A DNA stretch of 64,000 nucleotides from Acinetobacter pecorum (GCF_014837015.1 NZ_JACSPT010000010.1:1-64000); one strand, 5' to 3'; shown: positions 27,261-36,942, counted from the stretch's first letter. The notes: generated from the letters alone by a model not told the origin. A program made the numbers and translations.

Positions 27261-27291
27261 AAAAAGCCTATATCTCAGCTGAAATATAGGC
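27261..27291 (-). terminator. Terminator between lipase copies 3 and 2
   Basis: GCCTATAT and ATATAGGC pair (27266-27291), with an A-run to the left that serves as the U-tract for leftward transcripts. Confidence 0.7.
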
Positions 27292-27300
27292 ACTCTGGGG

Positions 27301-28311
27301 TTATAAACCTTCTAATTTGAGCCGGTTGGCATGCTGGCGATAGAGGGCGACCGGATCGGGTGCAAACATACCCTTCAGACCAAACATCATGTTGGCCAGG
27401 TCCGTATGATTGAGTTTGTACTGGTCATGAATGACCTTGCCCATAAATGCACTACAGCGTGACACCATGCCATCATTGTCTTTACTGCCATAAGATAAAG
27501 GGCCGAGCTGCATCAGAATCGTATCAATATCCAAGGCATTGGTGGCTTGGGCTACACCTGTCCATGAATAATAATGGATTCCTTTACTGTCTTTCTGCTT
27601 TAAATTTTTATTGCAGTTTTCTGTGGAGGCCAATACACCATCTTTGACCACCTGCTGCGCCACGGTGGCATTAAAAGTATTTGAACCGGTCTGGGTCAGG
27701 GATTTCATGGAAGCATCAAAATCAATTTCCAGTTCAGGTTTAAACTGGCCCAGCGCAATCAATGGACCAATAATATAATCACCTAAAATGTTAAAGGCGG
27801 TACGGGTCAGGCGATTATTCTGAATATCATCTGCCACTTTGGAGCCATGGTAGGTTCCTGCAACGCCAGTGATAGACGCAATATACTGCGGCTGGGTCGC
27901 TGCAACATACAGCACTGTTGGTCCGCCATGGGAATGGCCAATCAAGTTCAGTTTTTGCTTGCCGGTAATTGCCAGAACCTCTTCAACCTGATGGATCAGT
28001 TGTTCCCCGCGATGCATCGTTGTATTTGCCGGTGATAATTGTGCAGCAAACACGGTTGAACCATTACGAGCCATATCTGGCAGAATCTGATACCAGTAAT
28101 CCAGCCCGATACTATCGGTGCCAATACGTGACCAGCCTAACCAGCCATGCACCATCAGGATCGGATATTTGGTCTTGGCATAGTCGGATCTGCTCTTTTC
28201 GATGACTTGGGTTGCACTCGCTGCGGCCTGGGTCTGTGCAGAAAAGCTGAATCCCAGCGTTGTTATTAAAGCTACAGTCATAAACTGTGCTGTCTTACTA
28301 AAAGTACGCAT
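27301..28311 (-). CDS. Secreted triacylglycerol lipase, family I (copy 3 of 3, proximal to foldase)
   Basis: A 336-residue lipase with a signal peptide (cut near TQAAA). The triad is Ser127 (NLIGHSHGG), Asp280 (DNDGMVSRCS) and His302 (KLNHTDLANM). It is slightly longer than the other copies, with an insertion in the lid region (about 165-215). It is the copy nearest the foldase gene and so likely corresponds to the ancestral lipA of Acinetobacter. It is preceded by a 389-base gap that ends in the foldase terminator, so it has its own promoter. Confidence 0.92.
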   Translation of the reverse strand: MRTFSKTAQFMTVALITTLGFSFSAQTQAAASATQVIEKSRSDYAKTKYPILMVHGWLGWSRIGTDSIGLDYWYQILPDMARNGSTVFAAQLSPANTTMHRGEQLIHQVEEVLAITGKQKLNLIGHSHGGPTVLYVAATQPQYIASITGVAGTYHGSKVADDIQNNRLTRTAFNILGDYIIGPLIALGQFKPELEIDFDASMKSLTQTGSNTFNATVAQQVVKDGVLASTENCNKNLKQKDSKGIHYYSWTGVAQATNALDIDTILMQLGPLSYGSKDNDGMVSRCSAFMGKVIHDQYKLNHTDLANMMFGLKGMFAPDPVALYRQHANRLKLEGL

Positions 28312-28700
28312 AACTGTCCCTTTTTAATTTTATCGTTATTCAAGCAATCATTGCTTTGTATAAAGTGCTGCAAGCCACAAAATCAGAAGATGAAAATACA
28401 GTTCTGGCCTTCAGTGGCTGAGCAAATTTTCTTTTTAAAAAGAGGTATTTTTTCATTTCAAAGCGTTTAAACCATGTCATTTCAGGACATGCAGGACAGG
28501 AGGTTTTTACATTGTAAGCATATGTTTTATTTACACATGTATTTAAATTGCAAGTGGCTGAAATACAAAAAGCTCGTGCGGGTTATTTTGTGTAATTAGA
28601 AATATTTGGAAACAACTCTTAGGAGTTGTTTTTAGCACAACAATTAAGTCTTAAATATTGAGGTCATAAAAAAGCCATCAACAGGTGATGGCTTTTGGAT
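28312..28700. other. Intergenic region between lipase 3 and the foldase gene
   Basis: No gene was seen. It must hold the promoter for lipase 3. At 28611-28633 AACAACTC-TTAG-GAGTTGTT plus T-run forms a hairpin reading rightward, although both neighbours are read leftward. The foldase terminator occupies 28667-28696. Confidence 0.5.
28667..28696 (-). terminator. Terminator of the lipase foldase gene
   Basis: AAAAGCCATCA and TGATGGCTTTT form a perfect 11-bp stem, A-rich on the left. It separates foldase transcription from the lipases. Confidence 0.85.
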
Positions 28701-29729
28701 TTAATCCGCGAAGAGTAACTTGGCCCCTTGATCATGGACCTGTTCAAAGGTTTCTGCCCGTAGCTGTTCTTGCGGTGTATTGAAATGCTTGCTACGCAGC
28801 TGGGCAATGGCTTGCTTTTTTGCTGTATCGGACATGCCGGACTGAGTAATCTGATCTCGTTCATCTAAATAGCCCGTCACCCGGTTTTTCCAGTCGCTGC
28901 GTTCTACATCCAGTTGCTCTAGTCGTTGTGTTGCTTCAGGGCCGACCAGATTAATCCGCATCTGCCGGATTTCATCACGGGAACCGCCACGGGCTTTAAT
29001 ATCTGCGGTGAGTTTGCGCAGATCTTCCAGTTTATTCAGTTGTTCCAGATTTTCCTGCCAGTCCTGCGGGAGCTGCTGAAACAGTGCTTTGAGCTTTTGC
29101 GCTTTTTCAGTCTCCGTTAAGCTTTTGTCTGCCAGTACGCTCATCCGGTCCAGGGTATATTCATGATAGGCATCTTCTGTGCCGAACAAGCCCTCAATTT
29201 CATACTTGGAAAAGTATTGTTGGCGCAAATTCTGGGTACTGTTATAGATACTGCGATAATAGGCAGGATCTTCCTGATTTAGCCCGGCCGGTGCAGTGAG
29301 CTGGCCCAAGCCCTGACGGTACTGGATATAACGATCCCATAAATCCAGAATTTGCGAGAGTGCAGGCTCTTTATGATTCTGGCGAATATAGGCTTTAAAA
29401 TCCTGTTGGATCTGCTGCAGATTTTTTTCACCGAACTGGGTAATAAAATATTCAAAACAGTTGCGGGTCTGTTCATTCACAATCAGACGGTTGCTGGCGT
29501 CTAGCTGCATCTGACAATTAATTTCGGTATCTTGCTGGCTGGCACTTGGGAAAGCTGCATTGGCAGGGCCATTGACCAAGAGTGCGGTTTGCTCTGCCTG
29601 AGTTTCGGTTACAGGCGTTTTTGTCCCGGTATCCGCCTGGGTATTTTCTTTTGGGGACAGCCATAAGATCAGCGTGAGGATGCACAACACCAGCAACGCC
29701 AGAATGATCCATATTTTATATTTCTGCAT
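28701..29729 (-). CDS. lifO: Lipase-specific foldase LifO
   Basis: A 342-residue steric chaperone: an N-terminal membrane anchor (residues 6-24), a variable Pro/Thr/Ala-rich linker to about 65, then the helical foldase domain. The foldase signature near residue 89 reads RNCFEYFITQFGE, a variant of RxxFDYxLSAxGE. It is anchored in the inner membrane facing the periplasm and wraps the lipase to impose its active fold. It is the only foldase gene here and is followed by three lipase genes. Several substrates per foldase is the notable feature. Confidence 0.9.
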   Translation of the reverse strand: MQKYKIWIILALLVLCILTLILWLSPKENTQADTGTKTPVTETQAEQTALLVNGPANAAFPSASQQDTEINCQMQLDASNRLIVNEQTRNCFEYFITQFGEKNLQQIQQDFKAYIRQNHKEPALSQILDLWDRYIQYRQGLGQLTAPAGLNQEDPAYYRSIYNSTQNLRQQYFSKYEIEGLFGTEDAYHEYTLDRMSVLADKSLTETEKAQKLKALFQQLPQDWQENLEQLNKLEDLRKLTADIKARGGSRDEIRQMRINLVGPEATQRLEQLDVERSDWKNRVTGYLDERDQITQSGMSDTAKKQAIAQLRSKHFNTPQEQLRAETFEQVHDQGAKLLFAD

Positions 29730-29899
29730 ATCCTATGCACCTATTTTCTCGTTATTTCATTATTTTTAGATGTTCAAGCTTTTAGATATTCAAGCCGGCT
29801 CAATATGCCATAAAAATCATTAGAGACTATAGAAAAGTTGTAAATCCTCTCGCAGGGTTTTACCATGGCGCCAATTTATAAAATGTCTGATTTTTTGCC

Positions 29900-30805
29900 A
29901 TGAAAGCATCATCTCCTAAAATTCAGCGTCGTCATCTTAGTGGTGTCTTCCTGCTTAACAAGCCTTTGGGTATCAGCTCTAATGCCGCATTGCAAAGAGT
30001 CCGCTGGTTGTACCGTGCACAAAAAGCCGGCCATACCGGTGCGCTGGATCCGCTGGCATCCGGTTTATTGCCCGTGTGTTTGGGGGAGGCGACCAAGTTT
30101 TCGCATTATTTATTAGATTCGGTCAAGCGTTATCAGACGACCGTATTTTTGGGACATAGCACCACCACGGGTGATGTGGAAGGCGAGGTGCTTCTGGAAA
30201 AAGCGGTTCCTGAACTCTCGGAAGCCTTGATTCAGGACACATTCGCACAGTTTATCGGGGATATCCAGCAAGTACCGCCGATGTATTCTGCCTTGAAAAA
30301 AGAAGGCCGTCCTTTATACGAACTGGCGCGCAAAGGTATCGAGATTGAGCGTGAAGCACGTCCGATTACCATTTTAGCGATTGAACTTTTATCCTTTACG
30401 GAGAACAGTATCACGCTGGATATTACCTGCTCTAAAGGCACTTATATCCGGGTATTGGGTGAAGATATTGCCAAAGCGCTGGGAACTTATGGCCATCTGA
30501 CTTATCTGCATCGCATTAAGACCGGTCATTTTGATTTGATCCCAAATTATACCATCGAATATCTGGAAAGCCTGAGCGAAGCAGAGCGTGATGCACTGTT
30601 GTTGCCGGCCTATGCACCGGTTGATCATTTTCCAAAAGTTCAGGTACCCGAAGGTCGTGCAGAATATTTTAGCCGCGGCATGGAAAGCAATATTGAACAT
30701 GAAGCAGCTGAACAGGTGCTGGTTTTTGATGGCGAGAAATGTCTGGGGCTGGCAGAAATTACCGACAAAAAACGTCTGGTACCCAAACGCGTCCTGAACC
30801 TCTAA
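29900..30805 (+). CDS. truB: tRNA pseudouridine(55) synthase TruB
   Basis: A 301-residue pseudouridine synthase. The start [20 protein letters not shown] is followed by KPLGISSN, and the catalytic Asp50 lies in [22 protein letters not shown] and the C-terminal PUA-like region follow. It converts U55 of tRNA to pseudouridine. It usually follows rbfA, which is not here. A TSUP permease starts 12 bases after it, so the two are probably co-transcribed. Confidence 0.95.
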   Translation: MKASSPKIQRRHLSGVFLLNKPLGISSNAALQRVRWLYRAQKAGHTGALDPLASGLLPVCLGEATKFSHYLLDSVKRYQTTVFLGHSTTTGDVEGEVLLEKAVPELSEALIQDTFAQFIGDIQQVPPMYSALKKEGRPLYELARKGIEIEREARPITILAIELLSFTENSITLDITCSKGTYIRVLGEDIAKALGTYGHLTYLHRIKTGHFDLIPNYTIEYLESLSEAERDALLLPAYAPVDHFPKVQVPEGRAEYFSRGMESNIEHEAAEQVLVFDGEKCLGLAEITDKKRLVPKRVLNL

Positions 30806-30817
30806 TCGAGTCAATAT

Positions 30818-31582
30818 ATGGAAATTGAGATCATCATCAGTCTGGTTGTCTTTGCATTTTTTGCAGGGGCGATTGATGCTGCCGTGGGCGGTGGTGGTCT
30901 GATCCAGATCCCGGCAATTATGGGGAGTTTACCGCATTTACAGCCTGCTACGGTCTTTGGCACCAATAAACTCGCGTCCATTTGTGGCACCGCTTCTGCG
31001 GCATTTTCCTATCTGCGTCAGGTAAAACTGCCCTGGTTGCTCTTGGGCGTGATTGCACTGTGTAGTTTTATCAGTTCTTTTATTGGTGCAGCCAGCGTTA
31101 CGCTAATTCCAGTCGAGATTCTTAAGCCTTTTGTGCTGGTCATGTTGATCGTGATCGCAATCTATACCTTAATGAAAAAACAGTTTGGCCAGGTGCATAC
31201 CGAACAAAAACTGAATCGGAAAATGTTGATTCTGGCCGCTTTGGGCAGTCTGGCGATAGGCTTTTATGATGGTATCTTTGGTCCAGGCACCGGCAGTTTC
31301 TTTATTTTCTTTTTTATTCGCTATTTAAGCGTCGACTTCCTGCATGCGTCGGCCTTATCGAAAATTGCCAATTTCACCACCAACCTGGCCGCCTTAAGCT
31401 TTTTTATTCCCAGTGGCAATGTGCTGTTTATGATCGGGGCAATGATGGCGGTAGCCAATATTTGTGGTTCCTTGGTCGGGGTGCGTTTGGCATTTAAATA
31501 TGGCAGTGGCTTTATCCGGATTTTATTCCTGATTCTGGTCAGTCTGCTGATTTTCCGGATGGCATACCAGATGTTTTTTTAG
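30818..31582 (+). CDS. TSUP (TauE/SafE) family membrane permease, YfcA-like
   Basis: A 254-residue protein with about eight hydrophobic segments and the two TSUP repeat signatures: AGAIDAAVGGGGLIQIPAI near residues 17-35 with FGTNKLASICG near 48, and GFYDGIFGPGTGSF near 147-160 with SKIANFTTN near 184. Members export or import sulfite, sulfoacetate or other organosulfur anions across the inner membrane; the substrate here cannot be told. It follows truB closely with no functional link that I can name. Confidence 0.87.
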   Translation: MEIEIIISLVVFAFFAGAIDAAVGGGGLIQIPAIMGSLPHLQPATVFGTNKLASICGTASAAFSYLRQVKLPWLLLGVIALCSFISSFIGAASVTLIPVEILKPFVLVMLIVIAIYTLMKKQFGQVHTEQKLNRKMLILAALGSLAIGFYDGIFGPGTGSFFIFFFIRYLSVDFLHASALSKIANFTTNLAALSFFIPSGNVLFMIGAMMAVANICGSLVGVRLAFKYGSGFIRILFLILVSLLIFRMAYQMFF

Positions 31583-31716
31583 ATCTAAACCCGATGTAAA
31601 TCATTCTCGATATTAAAATTTCTTAACAAATCACTGTATAAACTGCGTCTAAAACTGTTCTGAAAATCTTCTAGAATCAATGATATGAAAAATAAAACAA
31701 TTGGAGAAATATCGGA

Positions 31717-32184
31717 ATGACGACTATTTTTGAAGCATTAAGAGAGAGTCATGAGATTCAGCGTGATCTTGCAGAAAAACTATTACAGACTTCCGGGGAT
31801 ACACCAGAACGCCGCGAGCTGTTTAAGCAACTGAAAAATGAATTATTTGCCCATGAAGCTGCGGAAGACCGTTATTTTTATATTCCCTTGATGATGACTG
31901 ATTCGGGCCTGAATATTACCCGCCATGCCTTGGCCGAACATCATGAAATGGATGAAATGATCGAGGAATTAACTGCAACTGAATTGAGTAATCCGGGCTG
32001 GATTGCCATGGCCAAAAAACTTTCCGAAAAGGTGCATCATCACTTAAAAGAAGAGGAACATGGTTTCTTCCAGCAGGCCGGTAAAATTCTGGATGAAAAG
32101 CAGAAGACTGCTTTAGCAGTGCAGTACCAGAATGAATACCAGCGTTATAAAGACATGAAAAAAGATATGCTGGTACAAAGCTAA
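31717..32184 (+). CDS. Hemerythrin HHE-domain protein
   Basis: A 155-residue helical protein whose histidines and acids match a hemerythrin-like HHE domain: HEIQRD near residue 12, FAHEAAEDRYFYIPL near 47, HHEMDEMIEEL near 75, and HHHLKEEEHGFF near 108. Such proteins bind a di-iron centre and sense or store oxygen, or protect against nitrosative stress. It has its own promoter region and a bidirectional terminator behind it. The exact role is unknown. Confidence 0.85.
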   Translation: MTTIFEALRESHEIQRDLAEKLLQTSGDTPERRELFKQLKNELFAHEAAEDRYFYIPLMMTDSGLNITRHALAEHHEMDEMIEELTATELSNPGWIAMAKKLSEKVHHHLKEEEHGFFQQAGKILDEKQKTALAVQYQNEYQRYKDMKKDMLVQS

Positions 32185-32208
32185 GCTTTAAATTCAAGTC
32201 GAATAAAT

Positions 32209-32238
32209 AAAAAAGATGGCAGTAGTACCATCTTTTTT
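32209..32238. terminator. Bidirectional terminator between hemerythrin and EamA genes
   Basis: AAAAAAGATGG and CCATCTTTTTT pair around an 8-base loop. Confidence 0.85.
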
Positions 32239-32324
32239 ATGCCTTCTATATTTTTCTTTCAAAGCAAGTAAAAACACAGAATGGATAGAATATTTAATTA
32301 GTTTTTCAAATTCCAATAAGCCTT

Positions 32325-33203
32325 TTAGGTATTCTTTTCTGCCGATCCTTGACGGGCGGCACGTACCGTCACGCCGACTGATGCCAGCATGATACAGATC
32401 AGTGCCACGGTCTGAAGAAGCGTAATTTTTTCGCCTAATAGTACAAAACCGGCCAGTGCGGCCAAAGCCGGAGACAGGCTGGACAAGGTACCATAGCTGG
32501 TTTTATTCAAATGCTGAAGTGCCTTTAAATCCAGAGCATAAGGAATGGCTGTTGCCAGTACAGCAATGCTAATTGCCTTGCCCCAGTACTGGGTGTCTAT
32601 CAAGGCAGGAGCATTGTTATACAGTCCGATCGGTAACAGGCATAAGGCTGAAATACTGATCGCAATAGTCAGTGCATGCATGCCGATATTTTGCTGCACC
32701 ACACGTTGGCCAAAGAAAATATACAATGCCCAGCATAAACCCGCACCTAAAGCACAGGCGGCGCCGAGCAGGTCGAAATTACTGCTATTGGCCTGTCCCC
32801 ATGGCACCATCAGTACAATACCCAGCATTGCCAGCATTACCCAGACATAATCTTTGCGGTTTTGAATCGAAATAAGAGCCAAGCCGAGCGGACCAATAAA
32901 TTCTAGCCCTACCGCAATCCCTTGGGGGAGTTTGCCCAGCGACATATAGAACAGGATATTCATTACGCCTAAAGCGGCGCTATAGCAGAGTAAATCCCGC
33001 CATTTCAAAAAAGGCAAACGCTGAATGATTTTCCAGGAATGAAACATCACGCCGACAATGATCGCTGCAAAACAGAGTCTTAAAATGGTCACTGTGATAG
33101 GGTCAAGGACCAGAAAAAGTTGCTTGGCGAAGGATGCACTGATCTGGTACGAGGTCATGGATAAAACCATGTACAACACAGCAAGGAGTTGGGCGTTTGG
33201 CAT
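32325..33203 (-). CDS. EamA/DMT-family exporter (copy A)
   Basis: A 292-residue protein with ten hydrophobic segments in two EamA repeats: QISASFAKQLF near residue 21 and FIGPLGLALI near 101, then WALYIFFGQRVVQ and YGTLSSLSPALAALAGFVLLGE. It resembles the RhtA-type amino acid exporters of the inner membrane. A related exporter (copy B) lies 1.5 kb away on the same strand, with an unknown lipoprotein gene between them on the other strand. The substrate is unknown. Confidence 0.85.
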   Translation of the reverse strand: MPNAQLLAVLYMVLSMTSYQISASFAKQLFLVLDPITVTILRLCFAAIIVGVMFHSWKIIQRLPFLKWRDLLCYSAALGVMNILFYMSLGKLPQGIAVGLEFIGPLGLALISIQNRKDYVWVMLAMLGIVLMVPWGQANSSNFDLLGAACALGAGLCWALYIFFGQRVVQQNIGMHALTIAISISALCLLPIGLYNNAPALIDTQYWGKAISIAVLATAIPYALDLKALQHLNKTSYGTLSSLSPALAALAGFVLLGEKITLLQTVALICIMLASVGVTVRAARQGSAEKNT

Positions 33204-33514
33204 GGGAGTTACTTACACCAGAAAGGTGTAATCGGGACATGGAAGAAAGCGGGATTATAGCAAAATGGTTAATTTTTGATGAGTAGGGCAGAGCAATATT
33301 TTATCAGGGTCCAGTAATATCTGGACTCAATCCATCCGGGTTTTTGGCTTGATCAAATCCATGAGGATCAGCTTTTCAAAATTGAAGCGAGCTGAGGTGT
33401 GATTACAAATTAATCAATTTTTAATTTGATCTTATTTTTATATTTATTAAAATGTCTTAGATCCCGATTCGGGATGGCATTAAAATAACAATGAAAATAA
33501 TAAGGTAGATAATA
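33204..33514. other. Divergent promoter region between EamA copy A and lipoprotein gene
   Basis: AT-rich, no gene. GTCCAG-TAATAT-CTGGAC (near 33309-33326) is a short perfect inverted repeat that could be an operator. Nothing else was recognised. Confidence 0.4.
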
Positions 33515-34660
33515 ATGAAATTAAGAATACTTTCCTGCGCCATTTTAAGCTGTATGCTTGCAGCATGTGGAGGCTCTGATAATTCTGATAATAATACACC
33601 AGCTCCTAGCCCACCGGCTCCGACCAATCCTAGTAATCCGAATAATCCTACTCCGGGTGATGGCGCATCAGACACGGTTTCGGAATTCTATAACTACCAG
33701 TTCAACCTGCCGAATGCTGAAGCCCCAGAGATGGAGTCGAAAAAACTTCTATTGGCCAGTCATAAAAATAAAATTACTGACGGCATATTATATGCGGATG
33801 ATAACAGTGCCGTGGATACTGAATATGATGTTGAAGATGACATGGTCTTTCCGACTTATGTCACAGACAAAGGTGTATTCCCTGCAGATCAGAACCGTAC
33901 AGCCTTAGGTTACAAGCTGGAAAAAGTACTGGAAAATACGACAACTCAATTCAAGAGCCGTCCTGTAACCATACCGGAGAACAACATCAGTAATCATCGT
34001 CACATAGCATGGTACGATCTGTCAGGCAAAGCATTAACTGAGCGTACCAATATTGCTGGGGTGAAAATGTATGAGGATACTGAGACCAGAACCTTGTTTA
34101 ACAGTGATAGCGCCACAGCAGCTGACCGCAAGTATTATAATGCCTTTGCGACCAATTTTATTGATTTGCAGAAGGCCCGCAAGTTCCCGAATGGGTCTAA
34201 ATGTTTCCGTCTTCTGGCTGAACACCCTGAAGAAGAATATATTGAATTTAACCCGGTAGAAAAAACTCGCTATACCACACTGGCTGAATGGCAGGCACAA
34301 GCCTCTGTCCAGGAGATGGCAAAAACTATTCTAGATGGCACCATGGCTGGCTTGAAATATAAAAAGGCAGAATATAAAGATGCTGCCAAGCAATATTACA
34401 AATATTTCGGTGCGATCGAATATCAGGGAGGAATTTATGATAGTGCCTTCTCGGAACATGGGGAACATATTGATCATGACGATTATATTGCCCAATCAAG
34501 ACAGGTTGCCTTGGACAGATTAAAGGCAGAAGATGCAAGCTCTTTAATGATCAAATGGACAGAATACAGTTATGATCAGCTCGCTTCTGCTTGTGATGGC
34601 TACAATGTTGCAGCAGCCAATGCACTGAATACGGCTATTAAAGACGCCACACCACGTTAA
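33515..34660 (+). CDS. Lipoprotein of unknown function
   Basis: A 381-residue protein with a lipoprotein signal peptide; the lipobox LAAC places the lipid-bearing Cys at residue 19, followed by GGSDNSDNN and a Pro/Asn/Ser-rich linker to about residue 50. The rest is an acidic soluble domain with two more cysteines (SKCFRLL near 229, SACDGYN near 364). The second residue after Cys is Gly, so outer-membrane sorting is likely. I do not recognise a family. It lies between two EamA exporters and has its own promoter and terminator. Confidence 0.8.
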   Translation: MKLRILSCAILSCMLAACGGSDNSDNNTPAPSPPAPTNPSNPNNPTPGDGASDTVSEFYNYQFNLPNAEAPEMESKKLLLASHKNKITDGILYADDNSAVDTEYDVEDDMVFPTYVTDKGVFPADQNRTALGYKLEKVLENTTTQFKSRPVTIPENNISNHRHIAWYDLSGKALTERTNIAGVKMYEDTETRTLFNSDSATAADRKYYNAFATNFIDLQKARKFPNGSKCFRLLAEHPEEEYIEFNPVEKTRYTTLAEWQAQASVQEMAKTILDGTMAGLKYKKAEYKDAAKQYYKYFGAIEYQGGIYDSAFSEHGEHIDHDDYIAQSRQVALDRLKAEDASSLMIKWTEYSYDQLASACDGYNVAAANALNTAIKDATPR

Positions 34661-34683
34661 AATCATTTTAATACAGCTATCTT

Positions 34684-34712
34684 AAATAAAGGCGCTCTAG
34701 CGCCTTTATTTT
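34684..34712. terminator. Bidirectional terminator between lipoprotein and EamA copy B
   Basis: AAATAAAGGCGC and GCGCCTTTATTTTT pair around TCTA. Confidence 0.85.
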
Positions 34713-34715
34713 TAT

Positions 34716-35582
34716 TCAGGTTTTTTGTCTTTGAGTCGTGACCGTGCAGCCAATTGAAGCGCTAATAATGGTAGCCAGTGCCAGCCATTGGGTCCATAAT
34801 AAGGTTTCACCCAGGAATACGAAACCGGAAAGCGCTGCAACTGCAGGTTCCAGACTCATCAAGGTCCCAAAACTCAAGGCAGTTAAATTTCGCAGGGCAA
34901 CCATTTCCAGCGTAAAAGGCAGGGCACTGGCCAGCACAGCCAAAGCGACAAAATACAGCAAGCTCATCGGTTCAAAAGTATGTGCTGGCATTCCTGTAAA
35001 GAGTGCAATTGGCATCAGTACCAGCATGCCGAAAAACATGCCCAGACACACCGTATGATTGCCGGAAACCCCAGAAGGCTTCTGTCCAGCGACGATATAC
35101 AGTGCCCAGCAGGCACCTGCACCCAAGGCAAATAGAATTCCGATCGGATCAAGCTGTTGCGTGGCCTGATTAAAAGGAAACAGCAGCACCAGTCCCAGAA
35201 TTGCCATTCCAACCCAGACAAAGTCAAACTTTTGCCGGGCGTGGAACAGGGCAACACTTAAGGGGCCAATAAATTCAAAAGAAACTGCAATTCCGAGAGG
35301 CAGGCGATCAATCGCCAGATAGAACAGCATATTCATACCAGCCAGAGCTAGCCCATAGCTGATAATCGCTGACCATTTCACCTGTTTGAAGTTAATTTGC
35401 CAGATTTTAAAAATCAGTGCCAAAATCAATGCACCGATGAGCAGGCGCATGGCTGAAACGGTCAGAATGGGAAACTGGTCGAACAGATACTTGGCAAAGG
35501 AACCACTACTTTGCATACTGATCATGGCGATTAGCAAAATCAGCGGCGCTTGCACCACTGGTGCAATTTTAAAATTTGGCAT
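34716..35582 (-). CDS. EamA/DMT-family exporter (copy B, RhtA-like)
   Basis: A 288-residue ten-segment transporter, paralogous to copy A: QSSGSFAKYLFDQFP near residue 24, SFEFIGPLSVALFHA near 101, WALYIVAGQKPSG, and SFGTLMSLEPAVAALSGFVFLGE near 235-257. The last motif is characteristic of RhtA threonine/homoserine exporters. It ends four bases after the shared terminator. A role in amino acid efflux is plausible but not shown. Confidence 0.85.
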   Translation of the reverse strand: MPNFKIAPVVQAPLILLIAMISMQSSGSFAKYLFDQFPILTVSAMRLLIGALILALIFKIWQINFKQVKWSAIISYGLALAGMNMLFYLAIDRLPLGIAVSFEFIGPLSVALFHARQKFDFVWVGMAILGLVLLFPFNQATQQLDPIGILFALGAGACWALYIVAGQKPSGVSGNHTVCLGMFFGMLVLMPIALFTGMPAHTFEPMSLLYFVALAVLASALPFTLEMVALRNLTALSFGTLMSLEPAVAALSGFVFLGETLLWTQWLALATIISASIGCTVTTQRQKT

Positions 35583-35664
35583 GACTAAATTTGTTTCGAT
35601 GACTCGAAGAGCGGGAGCGCAGCAAACGCTGGATCAGGCTTAAACCTAAAAACCTTGAAGCAAT

Positions 35665-35699
35665 AAAAAAAGCCACAGCTCGAAGACTGTGGCTTTTTT
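35665..35699 (-). terminator. Terminator of serA
   Basis: AAAAAGCCACAG and CTGTGGCTTTTTT form a 10-12 bp stem with an A-run on the left for leftward transcripts. Confidence 0.85.
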
Positions 35700-35709
35700 A
35701 AAATCTGAA

Positions 35710-36942
35710 TTAGAACAATACGCGTACGCGAATTGTGCCCTCAACGTTGTGAAGCGTTTCCAGTGCTTCCTGAGATGCAGTCGCATCGACATCCATGACC
35801 AGGTAACCCACATCGCCTTTAGTCATCAGAGACTGACCAGAAATGTTGATGCCGTGTTCAGCAAACAGGTTGTTGATCTTGGACAAGACGCCTGGAATGT
35901 TTTTGTGGATGTGAAGAAGACGGTGTTTGCCCTCAGTCAATGGAAGCGCAATTTCCGGGAAGTTCACAGCAGAAAGAGTCATGCCTTTATCTGAGTAAGC
36001 AACAAATTTCTCAGCCACTTCCAGACCGATGTTCGCCTGAGCTTCCATGGTAGAACCACCCACGTGTGGAGTCAGAATCACGTTTGGCAGGTTACGTAGT
36101 GGAGAAACGAATTCTTCACCATTTGCTTTTGGCTCTTTCGGGAAGACGTCTACGGCAGCACCTGCAATGTGACCAGACTTGATCGCATCTGCCAGATCTT
36201 CAATTACGACACATGTACCACGTGCCGCATTCAGGAAGATTGAACCTTCTTTCATTTGCGCAAACTGTTCTTTGCCAAAGAAATTACGGGTAGATGGCAG
36301 ATCCGGAACGTGTAGAGTAACCACGTCTGCATTGGCAAGTAATTCGCCCATAGAGCCGACTTGACGTGCATTACCTAAAGGTAATTTGGTCACCGCATCA
36401 TAATAGATTACTTTCATGCCCAGACTTTCAGCCAGTACAGAAAGTTGTGAACCGATTGAACCGTAACCTACGATACCTAAAGTTTTACCACGTGTTTCGA
36501 ATGAACCGACAGCCGATTTGTTCCAGCCACCTGCATGTGTATCTGTTGATTTTTCAGGTACACGGCGCAGAAGAAGAATAGTTTCTGCCAATACCAGTTC
36601 AGCAACTGAACGTGTATTTGAATACGGTGCATTAAATACCGGAATACCGCGACGCATTGCAGCATCAAGATTGACCTGATTGGTACCGATACAGAAGCAG
36701 CCTACTGCAATCAGTTTGTTCGCGGCTTCAAATACTTCTTCAGTCAATTGAGTACGGGAACGAATACCGACAAAGTGTGCATCTTTAATCGCTTCTTTCA
36801 GTGCTTCGCCTTCGAGCGCTGTTTTGCGATAGTCGATGTTGGTATATCCAGCTGCATTCAATGTATCGATTGCGTTCTGGTGAACGCCTTCTAGCAATAG
36901 AAAACGGATTTTATCTTTAGGTAGAGAAAGATGTTGGCTCAT
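35710..36942 (-). CDS. serA: D-3-phosphoglycerate dehydrogenase with ACT domain
   Basis: A 410-residue enzyme of the E. coli SerA type. Motifs in order: GIRSRTQLTEEVF near residue 58, the NAD loop GIVGYGSIGSQL near 158, NAARGTCV near 238, TPHVGGSTMEAQ near 290 with the catalytic His, and a C-terminal ACT domain (HKNIPGVLSKIN near 339) that binds serine for feedback inhibition. It starts serine synthesis. Such enzymes also reduce 2-oxoglutarate to D-2-hydroxyglutarate, and the divergent neighbour looks like the enzyme that re-oxidises that product. Confidence 0.95.
   Translation of the reverse strand: MSQHLSLPKDKIRFLLLEGVHQNAIDTLNAAGYTNIDYRKTALEGEALKEAIKDAHFVGIRSRTQLTEEVFEAANKLIAVGCFCIGTNQVNLDAAMRRGIPVFNAPYSNTRSVAELVLAETILLLRRVPEKSTDTHAGGWNKSAVGSFETRGKTLGIVGYGSIGSQLSVLAESLGMKVIYYDAVTKLPLGNARQVGSMGELLANADVVTLHVPDLPSTRNFFGKEQFAQMKEGSIFLNAARGTCVVIEDLADAIKSGHIAGAAVDVFPKEPKANGEEFVSPLRNLPNVILTPHVGGSTMEAQANIGLEVAEKFVAYSDKGMTLSAVNFPEIALPLTEGKHRLLHIHKNIPGVLSKINNLFAEHGINISGQSLMTKGDVGYLVMDVDATASQEALETLHNVEGTIRVRVLF

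Noticed and set aside
25142..28311. Three lipase genes as an assembly duplication
   Set aside because: The copies differ in signal peptides, length, lid and catalytic elbow; only short C-terminal and core motifs are identical.
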